Shown here: piece after piece, positions 7,106 through 14,383 of the stretch
How the letters are laid out: each line of letters starts with the position of its first letter
Numbering within the stretch: the first letter of the stretch is position 1
Assembly: GCA_030605515.1 (NCBI GenBank)
Contig: JAUWIE010000134.1
Span: 1-20,374, forward strand
Direction of reading: 5' to 3'
Origin: Thermoplasmatota archaeon
GTDB lineage: Archaea > Thermoplasmatota > E2 > DHVEG-1
DNA: 20,374 bases
Notes under the pieces: generated by a model
Told to the model about the DNA's origin: nothing
Seen by the model: only the letters and a program-made list of their open reading frames with translations
The model's database searches: none
Made by a program: the position numbers and the translations under genes

Positions 7106-8133
7106 TTATCACCCTCCTTTACTGTCTTTTTCTCTTCTGCTTTTTGTTCTTCCTCGCCTTTTTTACTCTCTTTCTTTTTCGATTTCTCTGGTTTGATGTA
7201 TCCCAATGGTTTTAGAATAGAATATCTATCTATCAAAGGTGTGAAAGCATTCATTAAAAGTATTGAAAAAGCAACACCTTCAGGCATTCCTGCATAAAGT
7301 CTAATGCAGACCGTTAATAATCCACACCCAATAGCAAAGACGATTTTACCGTTGTTTGTCAAAGGAATAGTTACATAATCAGTAGCCATGAAAAATGCAC
7401 CCAGCATTAATCCACCTGCAAGAACGTGAAATATAGGGTCTTCACCTAAGGCAAATGTAAAAACAAAAACCGTTCCAATATAAAACAATGGTATCTTCCA
7501 ATTGATAATCTTTGTTGCAATTAGAAGAATACCACCTATTAATATTAAAAGAGCCGATGTTTCACCGATTGAACCTCCGACATTGCCAAAGAAAAGAGAC
7601 TGATAAAGTTCAGTTATGTTTCCAGTCATAACGTAACCTTCACTTAACACAGTTGGGGAAGTTACAGCATCTCCAGTCAAAGATTCAACAGGCAGGACAT
7701 ACTGGGTCATAAGGCCAGCAAAGCAAGTGGTTAAAAATGCCCTTCCGACCAATGCTGGATTAAATATATTATATCCTAGCCCGCCAAAAGCCTCCTTTGC
7801 AATAGCAATTGATACAGCAGCACCTATTACAACTACCCAAAGTGGAATTCTTGGAGGTAATATCAAAGCAAGCAAAAGCCCAGTAACTATTGCACTCCCA
7901 TCCATATAAAACTCCCGTTTCCGGAGTTTTTTAGCCACATACTCTGTAATTACAGCTGTAAGTATACCAACAATTATAACAAATATTACATAGATTCCAA
8001 AGAAATAAACTGCACCAGCTGCAGGGAAGAGTAAAGCTATTATCACCATATACATGATTTTACTTATCGATTTATCCGTCGTTAGATGTGGCCCAGGTGA
8101 AACAATGAATTTTTTATTATCCTCTTCGTTCAT
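7102..8133 (-). CDS. rnfD: Rnf complex membrane subunit RnfD (covalent FMN)
   Basis: RnfD is a multi-helix membrane subunit, homologous to NqrB, that carries a covalent FMN. The 343-aa protein opens with the typical SPGPHLTTDKSI and has YNIFNPALVGRAFL near residues 121-134. The FMN-attachment segment is DAVTSPT at 155-161, with T161 in the expected place. Here S-P replaces the more usual G-A or S-A, a mild variation. The C-terminal 30 residues are a highly charged KE-rich cytoplasmic tail. The gene overlaps rnfC and rnfG by 4 nt each. Confidence 0.95.
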   Translation of the reverse strand: MNEEDNKKFIVSPGPHLTTDKSISKIMYMVIIALLFPAAGAVYFFGIYVIFVIIVGILTAVITEYVAKKLRKREFYMDGSAIVTGLLLALILPPRIPLWVVVIGAAVSIAIAKEAFGGLGYNIFNPALVGRAFLTTCFAGLMTQYVLPVESLTGDAVTSPTVLSEGYVMTGNITELYQSLFFGNVGGSIGETSALLILIGGILLIATKIINWKIPLFYIGTVFVFTFALGEDPIFHVLAGGLMLGAFFMATDYVTIPLTNNGKIVFAIGCGLLTVCIRLYAGMPEGVAFSILLMNAFTPLIDRYSILKPLGYIKPEKSKKKESKKGEEEQKAEEKKTVKEGDK

Positions 8134-9455
8134 TTCTTCACCTTCATCTTTCTTAATTCATTCTTTGCAATCTTAATATATTGGACAATAGGTATTTTTG
8201 CAGGACAGGAATATGCACATGCTCCACATTCAACGCAGTTATCAACGAAATAATCCCTTGCACAATCCTCATATCTTTTCTTTTTAACGAGTTGAACATA
8301 CATAGTAGGCATCAGGTCCATTGGACAGACGTCTATACACGCACTGCAACGAATACAGTTCTTTTCATCCGTTACCTCCGCTTTTTTCATCAATATACAG
8401 TTAGTACCTTTAATGACAGGAGTACTAAGATCATACTGAGAAAGCCCCATCATTGGACCACCAAAAATCATCTCATTTGCATCCCCGACAATACCACCAC
8501 AATAACTAATCAGATCCTTGGCAGGTGTGCCAAATCTAGCAATTAGATTCTTAGGGTCTTTTACCCAACCAGCTACTGTAACCACTCGCTCCACCAATGC
8601 TTTACCCTCAAATATCGCGTCATAAATGGCTTTAACAGTGCTTACATTCTGAACTACAACTCCCACATCCAATGGTAAACCACCCATTGGTACTTCTCTT
8701 TTCAAAAGAGTCTTGGTTAGAGTTTTTTCTGCGCCCAACGGATACTTAGACTTCATCTCTACAATCTTCACACCATCTAAACCCTCTTCTGTTAAAAAAC
8801 CCCTCATTTTTTCAATTGCATCTGGTTTATTATCTTCTATTGCAATGAAAACATTTTCACATGAAAGCAATTTCATCATAACTTGTAGACCTTCGAGAAT
8901 TTTATCGCCATATTCAAGCATTACTCTGTGATCAGAGGTTATATATGGTTCACACTCACAGCCATTCAATATTATCGTATCAATACTCTTACCAGGCGGA
9001 GGCGATAATTTAACATTTGTCGGAAAGGTCGCACCACCAAGTCCTACAATTCCCGCATCTTTAATACGTGCAAGTAATTCTTCGTTTGATTTTAACTCCC
9101 AATCTTTTATCTTTTTCATCACAGTCCATTTGTCTTCGCCATCAGATTCAATTACAATAGCGTCCATGGGCTGTGAAGTAATAACATTGATTAACTGAAC
9201 AATCTTCTTAACCTCACCAGAAACAGTCGAATGAATATTTGCTGAGATGAACCCTCCTGCCTCCCCGATAATTTGCCCAGTTTTAACGCTATCTCCTTTA
9301 TTTACAACGGGTTTTGCAGGAGCACCAAGATGCTGACCCATAGGTAAGACAACTTCTTTTGGAATTGGAGCGTTTTCAATAGCTTTTTTTTCTGAAAATT
9401 TCCTTTCAGGAACTTTTACGCCTTTGGCACTTTTCAACAATAAATCTAGCATCAT
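8130..9455 (-). CDS. rnfC: Rnf complex cytoplasmic subunit RnfC
   Basis: RnfC is the peripheral subunit that in bacteria binds NADH and FMN and faces the cytoplasm. The 441-aa length is usual. An N-terminal barrel-sandwich domain covers about residues 30-85. The nucleotide/FMN-binding loop GLGGATFPT is at 138-146, followed by the NGCECEPY motif at 164-171. Two C-terminal [4Fe-4S] motifs lie at 367-378 (CIRCSACIDVCP) and 407-418 (CVECGACAYSCP). Two adjacent ATGs (9455 and 9452) are possible starts; GGGATGA lies just upstream in the end of apbE. In Methanosarcina the acceptor for Rnf is not NAD, so the acceptor cannot be assigned from sequence alone. Confidence 0.95.
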   Translation of the reverse strand: MMLDLLLKSAKGVKVPERKFSEKKAIENAPIPKEVVLPMGQHLGAPAKPVVNKGDSVKTGQIIGEAGGFISANIHSTVSGEVKKIVQLINVITSQPMDAIVIESDGEDKWTVMKKIKDWELKSNEELLARIKDAGIVGLGGATFPTNVKLSPPPGKSIDTIILNGCECEPYITSDHRVMLEYGDKILEGLQVMMKLLSCENVFIAIEDNKPDAIEKMRGFLTEEGLDGVKIVEMKSKYPLGAEKTLTKTLLKREVPMGGLPLDVGVVVQNVSTVKAIYDAIFEGKALVERVVTVAGWVKDPKNLIARFGTPAKDLISYCGGIVGDANEMIFGGPMMGLSQYDLSTPVIKGTNCILMKKAEVTDEKNCIRCSACIDVCPMDLMPTMYVQLVKKKRYEDCARDYFVDNCVECGACAYSCPAKIPIVQYIKIAKNELRKMKVKK

Positions 9456-9467
9456 ATTGTCATCCCA

Positions 9468-10526
9468 TCAATATTCAAATTCACTAAGACCTTGAGATCG
9501 AGATATTTTTGACTCTGAATCAATAATTAAACACTCTACACCCTCTAAAGAATCTATCAATTGCATACCATCATTTGGGCCCATTACAAAAACACCTGTT
9601 GCAAGAACATCTGCATATGTACAATTATCCGCAATTATTGCGACACTCCAACATTCATTTGCAGAGTAACCTGTTTTAGGGTTGAGAATATGACCCACTT
9701 TTTCACTTTCATTGTAATAACGTCTATAGTTACCTGATGTAGCAACAGACTTCCCAGATATCTTGAATCTAGTTATAAATTCATTTTCATTTTCTGGATT
9801 TTCAAGAGCTACTGTCCAAGAAGAATCAGGTTTCGAACCGATAGTAGCCAAATCACCACCTGCATTAATTAATGCATATTCAATTCTCATGTTTTCCAAT
9901 ATTTTTAACCCCTCATCAACTACATATCCTTTCGCTATTCCTCCTGTAGTAATACTCATTCCTTCTTTTGTAAAACGTATGGTCGATGGTGAAGTATTAA
10001 TCTCTATCATATCGCTCCCGATACGGGGCATGGTTTCGTTGATTATTTCCAATTGCACAGTTGAATCAAGTTCCCAGAACTGACTTTCAGCTTCGGGTTT
10101 ATATTCCCATAAATCCAGGAGAGGTTTAACTGTGATATCAAAACTCCCATCTGTAACTTCACTGAAATAAATCGACGTTTCGATTAGTTCAATTAATTCT
10201 TCCGATGGATTAGTTATTTCACTATTCAAATTAAGTTGATAAGCCTCTGCAGTTTCATTCCAGATGGATGTTATTGCAATTACTTCCTCCATTCTTTCAT
10301 ATGCAGCAGTAATAGCAACCTGCGCAGTTTCTTCATTGCCACAGTAAACGGTTATGGTTACAAAGGTATCCATCATAGTTCTTGTCTCTTCAAATTTTCT
10401 TATTGGTTCTTCATAAAAAAATGCTGAACCGATGACTACCAAGATTGCAAGTACAGCCACCATGATTACAATTATCGTGTCTTTGGACTTGTTATTTAAC
10501 TTGTCTATAGCTCCTGATAGTTTCAT
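9468..10526 (-). CDS. apbE: ApbE-type FMN transferase, membrane-anchored
   Basis: ApbE transfers FMN from FAD to threonine in Rnf/Nqr flavoproteins; its likely targets here are RnfG and RnfD. I chose the ATG at 10526 (352 aa) because AAGGAT lies about 6 nt before it; an in-frame ATG at 10541 would add MQGYP. One hydrophobic helix at about residues 17-37 serves as an uncleaved anchor, with no lipobox cysteine as in many bacterial ApbE lipoproteins. Family motifs are GGIAKGY, LINAGGDLATIG, SGNYRRYY, HILNPKTG and YADVLATGVFVMG. The last segment normally holds metal-binding residues. It is first in the rnf operon, 12 nt before rnfC. Confidence 0.93.
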   Translation of the reverse strand: MKLSGAIDKLNNKSKDTIIVIMVAVLAILVVIGSAFFYEEPIRKFEETRTMMDTFVTITVYCGNEETAQVAITAAYERMEEVIAITSIWNETAEAYQLNLNSEITNPSEELIELIETSIYFSEVTDGSFDITVKPLLDLWEYKPEAESQFWELDSTVQLEIINETMPRIGSDMIEINTSPSTIRFTKEGMSITTGGIAKGYVVDEGLKILENMRIEYALINAGGDLATIGSKPDSSWTVALENPENENEFITRFKISGKSVATSGNYRRYYNESEKVGHILNPKTGYSANECWSVAIIADNCTYADVLATGVFVMGPNDGMQLIDSLEGVECLIIDSESKISRSQGLSEFEY

Positions 10527-10542
10527 GGGATATCCTTGCATT

Positions 10543-10553
10543 CGTTTTATACT
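10543..10553 (-). promoter_or_regulatory. TATA-like box ahead of the apbE-rnf operon
   Basis: Read on the - strand this is AGTATAAAACG, about 20-27 nt before the chosen apbE start, the usual place for an archaeal TATA box with a near-leaderless mRNA. It suggests the rnf operon can be transcribed separately from the CoA-disulfide-reductase-like gene upstream. Support is by pattern only. Confidence 0.35.
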
Positions 10554-10571
10554 TAGTTATTGATATAACTA
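10554..10571. promoter_or_regulatory. Perfect 7-bp inverted repeat between cdr-like gene and apbE
   Basis: TAGTTAT and ATAACTA flank a 4-nt centre between the stop of the CoADR-like gene and the TATA-like box of apbE. It could be an operator next to the promoter or a weak hairpin ending the upstream transcript. No long T-run follows on the - strand, so the operator reading is slightly favoured. Confidence 0.4.
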
Positions 10572-10584
10572 TTTTCTCTCAATC

Positions 10585-12819
10585 CTATTTTTTCTTGCGT
10601 ATCACAGCAGTGTAAATACCCTTCTCTGAATTAAGAGCGATCAGTTCGTTGCCGGTTTTTTTACACCAGCTTGGGACATCTTTTGAAAAACCAGCGTCTG
10701 ATGCTGTGATTTTCAGTATTTGTCCATCATTCATTTCTTTGAATTTTTTAGCTAGTTTCATGATTGGTCCTGGGCATGGAACACCACATGCATTGACTTC
10801 GAAGTCTGCGCTTACTTCTGCATCGTTCGTCTTTTGTGTAGAAACATCAACTGTGGTCACCTTAATTTTAGGACCCATTGCTTTTCCTTTGCGGATCAAG
10901 GCCGTATACGTACCGTCTACTGAGGTTAGGGCTATCAGTTCGTTGCTGGTTTTTTTACACCAGCTTGGGGCATCTTTTGAAAAACCAGCGTCTGATGCTG
11001 TGATTTTCAGTATTTGTCCATCATTCATTTCTTTGAATTTTTTAGCCAGTTTCATGATTGGTCCTGGGCATGGAACACCACAGGCATTAACCTCAAAATC
11101 AAAGTTTTCAAAACATTTTTCTGCATACTCAATAACAGATTCTGGTTTCGATGGGGGTAGAGTTAGGTCCACTTTTGGCGCCATATATATCTTATAGCCT
11201 CCACTCAGATTCTTACATTTGAACCCATGCTGAACAAGCATTCTATATGCAATATATCCACGTAGGCCCATAGCACAATATGTGATATAGGTCTTGCTCT
11301 TATCAAGCTTAGACAAACTCTTTCGCAATTGATCCAGCGGGATATGTACAGCATTACCAATGACCTCATGCATCTCAACTTCTTCCTCATCCCGTACATC
11401 TAGTAGAACTTCAGATTCTGTGTTCATTTGATCCATTTCATTCCAATGGATATTTTTTACATGTCCCATCAATATGTTACTAGCAACAAATCCTGCCATG
11501 TTCACAGGATCTTTGGCCGAAGAATATGGGGGCGCGTATGCTAATTCTAATTCTTCAAGGTCATAAACAGTCATGCCCGCACGAATGGCTGTGGCAAATA
11601 CATCAATACGCTTATCTGCACCATCCATACCTACAATCTGAGCACCAAGTATCTTTCCATTATCCGGAGCGAATATAAGTTTGATATTCATCATCTGGGC
11701 ACCAGGATAATAAGCTGCATGTGAGCCAGATTCAGTGTATGAAAAAAGATATGGTATATTGTATCGTTTCAGAGTTTTTTCGTTGTTTCCGGTGAGGGCT
11801 ACAGTCATGTCGAACACTTTGACCACTGCCGAGCCCTGAGTGCCTTTAAACACAGATTTCTTACCAAAAATATTATCCGCAACAATGCGACCCTGTTTAT
11901 TTGCAGGGCCTGCAAGAGGAATCATCGCTGGCCGACCAGAAATAAAATCTTTCACCTCAACAACATCACCAGCAGCGTAAATGTTCGGGTCTGAGGTTAG
12001 CATATTTTCATTAGTCTGTATTCCTCCACGCTCTCCTATCTTGAGTCCAGCTTTTTTGGCCAGCTCGTTGTTTGGTCTTACACCGATTGATAAGATAACC
12101 ATGTCGCACTCGATCTTGGCACCACTTTTCGTCGTTACCACTGTCTGTCCATTCTGTTTGCTGAACGAGCTCACAGCATCTGATAGATGAAGTTTGCAGC
12201 TGCTGTCAATGACATGTTGATGTACGATGGAAGCCATCTCGAAATCTAGCGGCGGCATTATCTGATCAAGCATCTCAACTATGGTTACTTCTAATCCCTT
12301 AGCTATCAGATTCTCGGCCATCTCCAAACCTATAAATCCTCCGCCAATTACTACTGCGGATTTTGGTTTGTTTTTATCCATGAATGCTTTTATCTTGTCA
12401 GAATCTGGTATTGTCCAAAGAGTAAATACCGTATCCAGATCTATCCCTTCTAATGGGGGTTTTATTGGTTGACCGCCAGGGCACAACACCAATTTATCGT
12501 AAGATTCTGTGTAGGTCTCGTTTGTCTTGATGTTCTTGACCGTTATCTGTTTTTGTTTTGGATCAATATCTATGACCTCATTGAATATCCGTACATCAAT
12601 TTTGAATCGATCTTGCAATAATTCCACCGTGGTCACAAGCAGATCATCACGGTCTTTAATTTCATCCCCGATGTAATACGGCAGACCACAGTTAGCAAAA
12701 GATACATACTCGCCTCTTTCAAACAGGATTATTTCAGCATCTTCACTTAATCTTCGAGCTCTTGTAGCAGTGCTTGCGCCACCAGCAACACCACCAACAA
12801 TCAATAATTTCATTGACAT
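10585..12819 (-). CDS. CoA-disulfide reductase-like flavoenzyme fused to rhodanese and two TusA domains
   Basis: The 744-aa cytosolic fusion starts with a CoADR/NPSR-type pyridine-nucleotide disulfide oxidoreductase: FAD motif IVGGVAGGASTA at residues 7-18, redox cysteine C44 in SFANCGLPYYIG, NAD(P)H-binding GGGFIGLE, and AAGDVVEV. A rhodanese domain follows at about 455-555 with ITYCAMGLRGY as the active loop. Two TusA domains occupy about 574-646 and 672-744, each with CGVPCPGP (C584 and C682) and a later WCKK cysteine. Related fusions reduce CoA persulfides, disulfides or polysulfide and relay sulfane sulfur. The start has GGAGG 8 nt upstream; an internal ATG two codons on is possible. The TusA copies are about 95% identical in DNA. 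It lies upstream of apbE-rnf on the same strand. Confidence 0.93.
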   Translation of the reverse strand: MSMKLLIVGGVAGGASTATRARRLSEDAEIILFERGEYVSFANCGLPYYIGDEIKDRDDLLVTTVELLQDRFKIDVRIFNEVIDIDPKQKQITVKNIKTNETYTESYDKLVLCPGGQPIKPPLEGIDLDTVFTLWTIPDSDKIKAFMDKNKPKSAVVIGGGFIGLEMAENLIAKGLEVTIVEMLDQIMPPLDFEMASIVHQHVIDSSCKLHLSDAVSSFSKQNGQTVVTTKSGAKIECDMVILSIGVRPNNELAKKAGLKIGERGGIQTNENMLTSDPNIYAAGDVVEVKDFISGRPAMIPLAGPANKQGRIVADNIFGKKSVFKGTQGSAVVKVFDMTVALTGNNEKTLKRYNIPYLFSYTESGSHAAYYPGAQMMNIKLIFAPDNGKILGAQIVGMDGADKRIDVFATAIRAGMTVYDLEELELAYAPPYSSAKDPVNMAGFVASNILMGHVKNIHWNEMDQMNTESEVLLDVRDEEEVEMHEVIGNAVHIPLDQLRKSLSKLDKSKTYITYCAMGLRGYIAYRMLVQHGFKCKNLSGGYKIYMAPKVDLTLPPSKPESVIEYAEKCFENFDFEVNACGVPCPGPIMKLAKKFKEMNDGQILKITASDAGFSKDAPSWCKKTSNELIALTSVDGTYTALIRKGKAMGPKIKVTTVDVSTQKTNDAEVSADFEVNACGVPCPGPIMKLAKKFKEMNDGQILKITASDAGFSKDVPSWCKKTGNELIALNSEKGIYTAVIRKKK
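10640..10806. repeat. Direct repeat copy A (second TusA domain)
   Basis: This 167-bp block matches 10934-11100 at an offset of exactly 294 bp (98 codons). By eye I count 8 differences, half of them in the last 15 bp. It encodes the body of the C-terminal TusA domain. Confidence 0.9.
10934..11100. repeat. Direct repeat copy B (first TusA domain)
   Basis: This is the partner of the block at 10640-10806, encoding the first TusA domain of the same protein. High nucleotide identity, including third codon positions, points to recent in-frame duplication or gene conversion. Confidence 0.9.
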
Positions 12820-12887
12820 TTTTTATTCCTCCATATTCGCTACCGCTTACAATCCTTTGGTAGTTTGGTCATGGTATAGTGATAGCG

Positions 12888-12895
12888 TATAAAAA
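12888..12895 (-). promoter_or_regulatory. TATA-like box of the CoADR-rhodanese-TusA gene
   Basis: The - strand reads TTTTTATA here, about 70 nt before the ATG at 12819. Initiation about 25 nt downstream would give a leader of roughly 40-45 nt containing the GGAGG site. This is pattern evidence only. Confidence 0.4.
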
Positions 12896-13154
12896 TTTAT
12901 TTTATCCGAATACCATGCAGCTTGCTGCATGAGAGCTTCATTTGCCTGTAGGAAAAGTGTAGTCTGCTGTTTGTCTAAATGGTGCTATCGGTCATCTTGG
13001 TTTCACTGATGGACAGATTCTTGCCATAATTTAAGCCTTGGGAAAATAGAAGCTAGAGAGTACAAAAGATATTTTGACTTTTGGATAAAAATACCTTTTA
13101 TAGCTTTATATGGAATTAATATCCCATCTTATTTCTTGATGAATAACGGCAATC

Positions 13155-13164
13155 TTTAATAAAA
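13155..13164 (+). promoter_or_regulatory. TATA-like box of the cysteine-repeat gene
   Basis: TTTAATAAAA lies about 30-38 nt before the ATG at 13193. No clear Shine-Dalgarno site lies between them, consistent with a near-leaderless archaeal transcript. Confidence 0.35.
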
Positions 13165-13192
13165 CATCAAACATTGGTTGTATGAATGTGAG

Positions 13193-13732
13193 ATGGATAA
13201 AAAAGGAATTGAAAGCAAACTTGAAAAATGTTTAAAGGAGTGCGCGGTGGGGAGGACACAGTTGAGAAAATGTGTTGTCAACGCTATGGATGCAGGACTA
13301 GTTAAACAGGATATTTTAGCAATTGCTGATGAGATGGTCGCTACTGGTGGTTTGAAGGATGAAATTTCGTTGTGTGTTGTTACAGCTATTGGTCAAGCTT
13401 TGAGATACGAAAAGAATTCTAAAAAAATCAAACCTATAAAATTATCAGATAGCAAAAAGGTAAAAATAAAAAACAAAATTAAAGGATGCTTTAAAAAGTG
13501 TGGTTTAACACGAAGGCAACTTAGAAAATGCATAGTTAACGCATTGAAAACAGGTTTAACTAAAGAGGAAGTGTTAGGTATCACTGATGATATTGTTGGT
13601 GGTTTTGGAAAGAACCAGGTTTCTGTGTGTGCTATCATTGCAGTTGATGAAGTTTTGAAATATGAAGAACTCGACAAGTTGAAAAAGATGGTTAAAATGT
13701 ACGCGCCTTATATGCAATTTTTTGATGAATGA
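13193..13732 (+). CDS. Unknown protein of two internal repeats, each with four spaced cysteines
   Basis: The 179-aa soluble protein consists of two homologous halves, about residues 5-75 and 91-160. Both carry cysteines with nearly the same spacing: C13, C17, C27, C61 and C99, C103, C113, C146. Shared motifs are RxQLRKCxVNAxxxGLxKxxxLxIxD and a final VxxA..xxLxYE. I chose the ATG at 13193; an in-frame TTG at 13178 is possible. The helical pattern and the A...GL.KE.(I/V) stretch recall the AhpD/carboxymuconolactone decarboxylase fold, but the CxxC-H active site of AhpD is not seen, so this is only a distant suggestion. Paired cysteines near a sulfur-handling enzyme hint at thiol or metal chemistry. 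No function is assigned. Confidence 0.8.
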   Translation: MDKKGIESKLEKCLKECAVGRTQLRKCVVNAMDAGLVKQDILAIADEMVATGGLKDEISLCVVTAIGQALRYEKNSKKIKPIKLSDSKKVKIKNKIKGCFKKCGLTRRQLRKCIVNALKTGLTKEEVLGITDDIVGGFGKNQVSVCAIIAVDEVLKYEELDKLKKMVKMYAPYMQFFDE

Positions 13733-13762
13733 AATTGAAGGAAGTTGTGATTTTGGAAGGGT

Positions 13763-14039
13763 ATGATTGAGAAAGTTGTTGTTGATAGTGATTCTGATAC
13801 CACTGGTTTTATTAAGTAGGGTTTAGAATATTATTACTCTGCAAAAGTATTTTGTTACATTTGTTGCTTGTATTGTGTGTTGTTTTTTAGGTGATGATTA
13901 TATTGAGAAACTGTTTGAGATGGCGTCTCTTAAAGAACGCGTTGATAGGGTTTTGGAGCAAATAACAGTTTTTTTTGTTATTTCCTGCAGCTTTCATCAT
14001 TTTCATGTTGGCTCTATGCCCATTTTTGCCAATTTTTAA
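13763..14039 (+). pseudogene. Possible remnant of a small gene (stop plus frameshift)
   Basis: A start with GGAAGGG immediately upstream opens a protein-like frame that is interrupted at 13819 and then appears to shift frame around 13885-13890 into GDDYIEKLFEMASLKERVDR, ending at a TAA at 14039. The family is not recognised. An alternative is a short genuine ORF from the ATG at 13920 (39 aa) or plain non-coding DNA. Confidence 0.25.
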
Positions 14040-14116
14040 CCAATATAAGATGGATTAATTTGGCTAAATGCCATTAAATATATGAAAATCACCAATAACT
14101 TTAAATATGAGCCCTG

Positions 14117-14126
14117 TATATAAATA
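14117..14126 (+). promoter_or_regulatory. TATA box ahead of the small membrane protein and TauE-like operon
   Basis: TATATAAATA is centred about 30 nt before the ATG at 14151, the classic archaeal distance for a leaderless transcript. This is one of the clearer archaeal promoter patterns in the window. Confidence 0.5.
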
Positions 14127-14150
14127 TCTATAGTAATAAAAAAGTCAATA

Positions 14151-14345
14151 ATGGTGAAAACAATGGATAATGAAAACATACAAAGCAATATTTTGATAAA
14201 CGAAATAGGGAGCCTTGCTAAGATCATTGATGCTGAAATGACAATAGTGGAGCGAATGAAAATAAAAAAGAAAACATTAGTAAGATTATTTGGCGCGTTA
14301 ATATTTTATCTTGTTACCATAGCTTTTTTTACCGTAGTTCTATAG
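14151..14345 (+). CDS. Small single-pass membrane protein (64 aa)
   Basis: The 64-aa protein has an acidic, hydrophilic N-terminal half and a C-terminal membrane helix (about residues 47-64, LFGALIFYLVTIAFFTVVL) preceded by a KIKKKT basic patch, so it is likely tail-anchored with the N-terminus inside. A TATA box 30 nt upstream supports the ATG at 14151; M5 at 14163 with GGTG upstream is an alternative. It sits 38 nt before the TauE/SafE-like permease and is probably in its operon, perhaps as an accessory subunit. No family is recognised. Confidence 0.6.
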   Translation: MVKTMDNENIQSNILINEIGSLAKIIDAEMTIVERMKIKKKTLVRLFGALIFYLVTIAFFTVVL

Positions 14346-14383
14346 TTAATATCAGGTATAATCATTGTCTAAAAAGGTGAAAG

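Larger units (their letters stand above)
12820..13192. other. Divergent intergenic region with promoters and a possible coding remnant
   Basis: This region separates the CoADR-like gene (-) from the cysteine-repeat gene (+). It contains the TATA-like box for the CoADR-like gene and a 6-bp inverted repeat ATGCAG-CTTG-CTGCAT at 12915-12930. A short stop-bounded reading frame at 12963-13034 reads LNGAIGHLGFTDGQILAII and looks protein-like, but it has no start and a stop just upstream. That may be a decayed gene tail. The remainder up to 13150 is AT-rich with no recognisable gene. Confidence 0.45.
13733..14150. other. Intergenic region with possible decayed reading frames
   Basis: No intact gene is evident. 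At 13763 an ATG follows GGAAGGG and opens a frame (MIEKVVVDSDSDTTGFIK) that stops at 13819. The same frame continues as GLEYYYSAKVF before a stop, then a shifted frame reads GDDYIEKLFEMASLKERV near 13890-13943. This looks like a gene broken by a stop and a frameshift. An inverted repeat AATAACA/TGTTATT around a T-run (13961-13982) could be a weak hairpin. The end of the region is AT-rich and holds the promoter of the next gene. Confidence 0.45.

Noticed and set aside
10649..11197. + strand 182-aa open frame with an internal repeat
   Set aside because: It lies antisense to the duplicated TusA domains; its repeat merely mirrors theirs and no start signal is seen.
14036..14227. - strand 63-aa hydrophobic frame
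   Set aside because: It overlaps the promoter and 5' half of the small membrane protein gene, which has the better start context.
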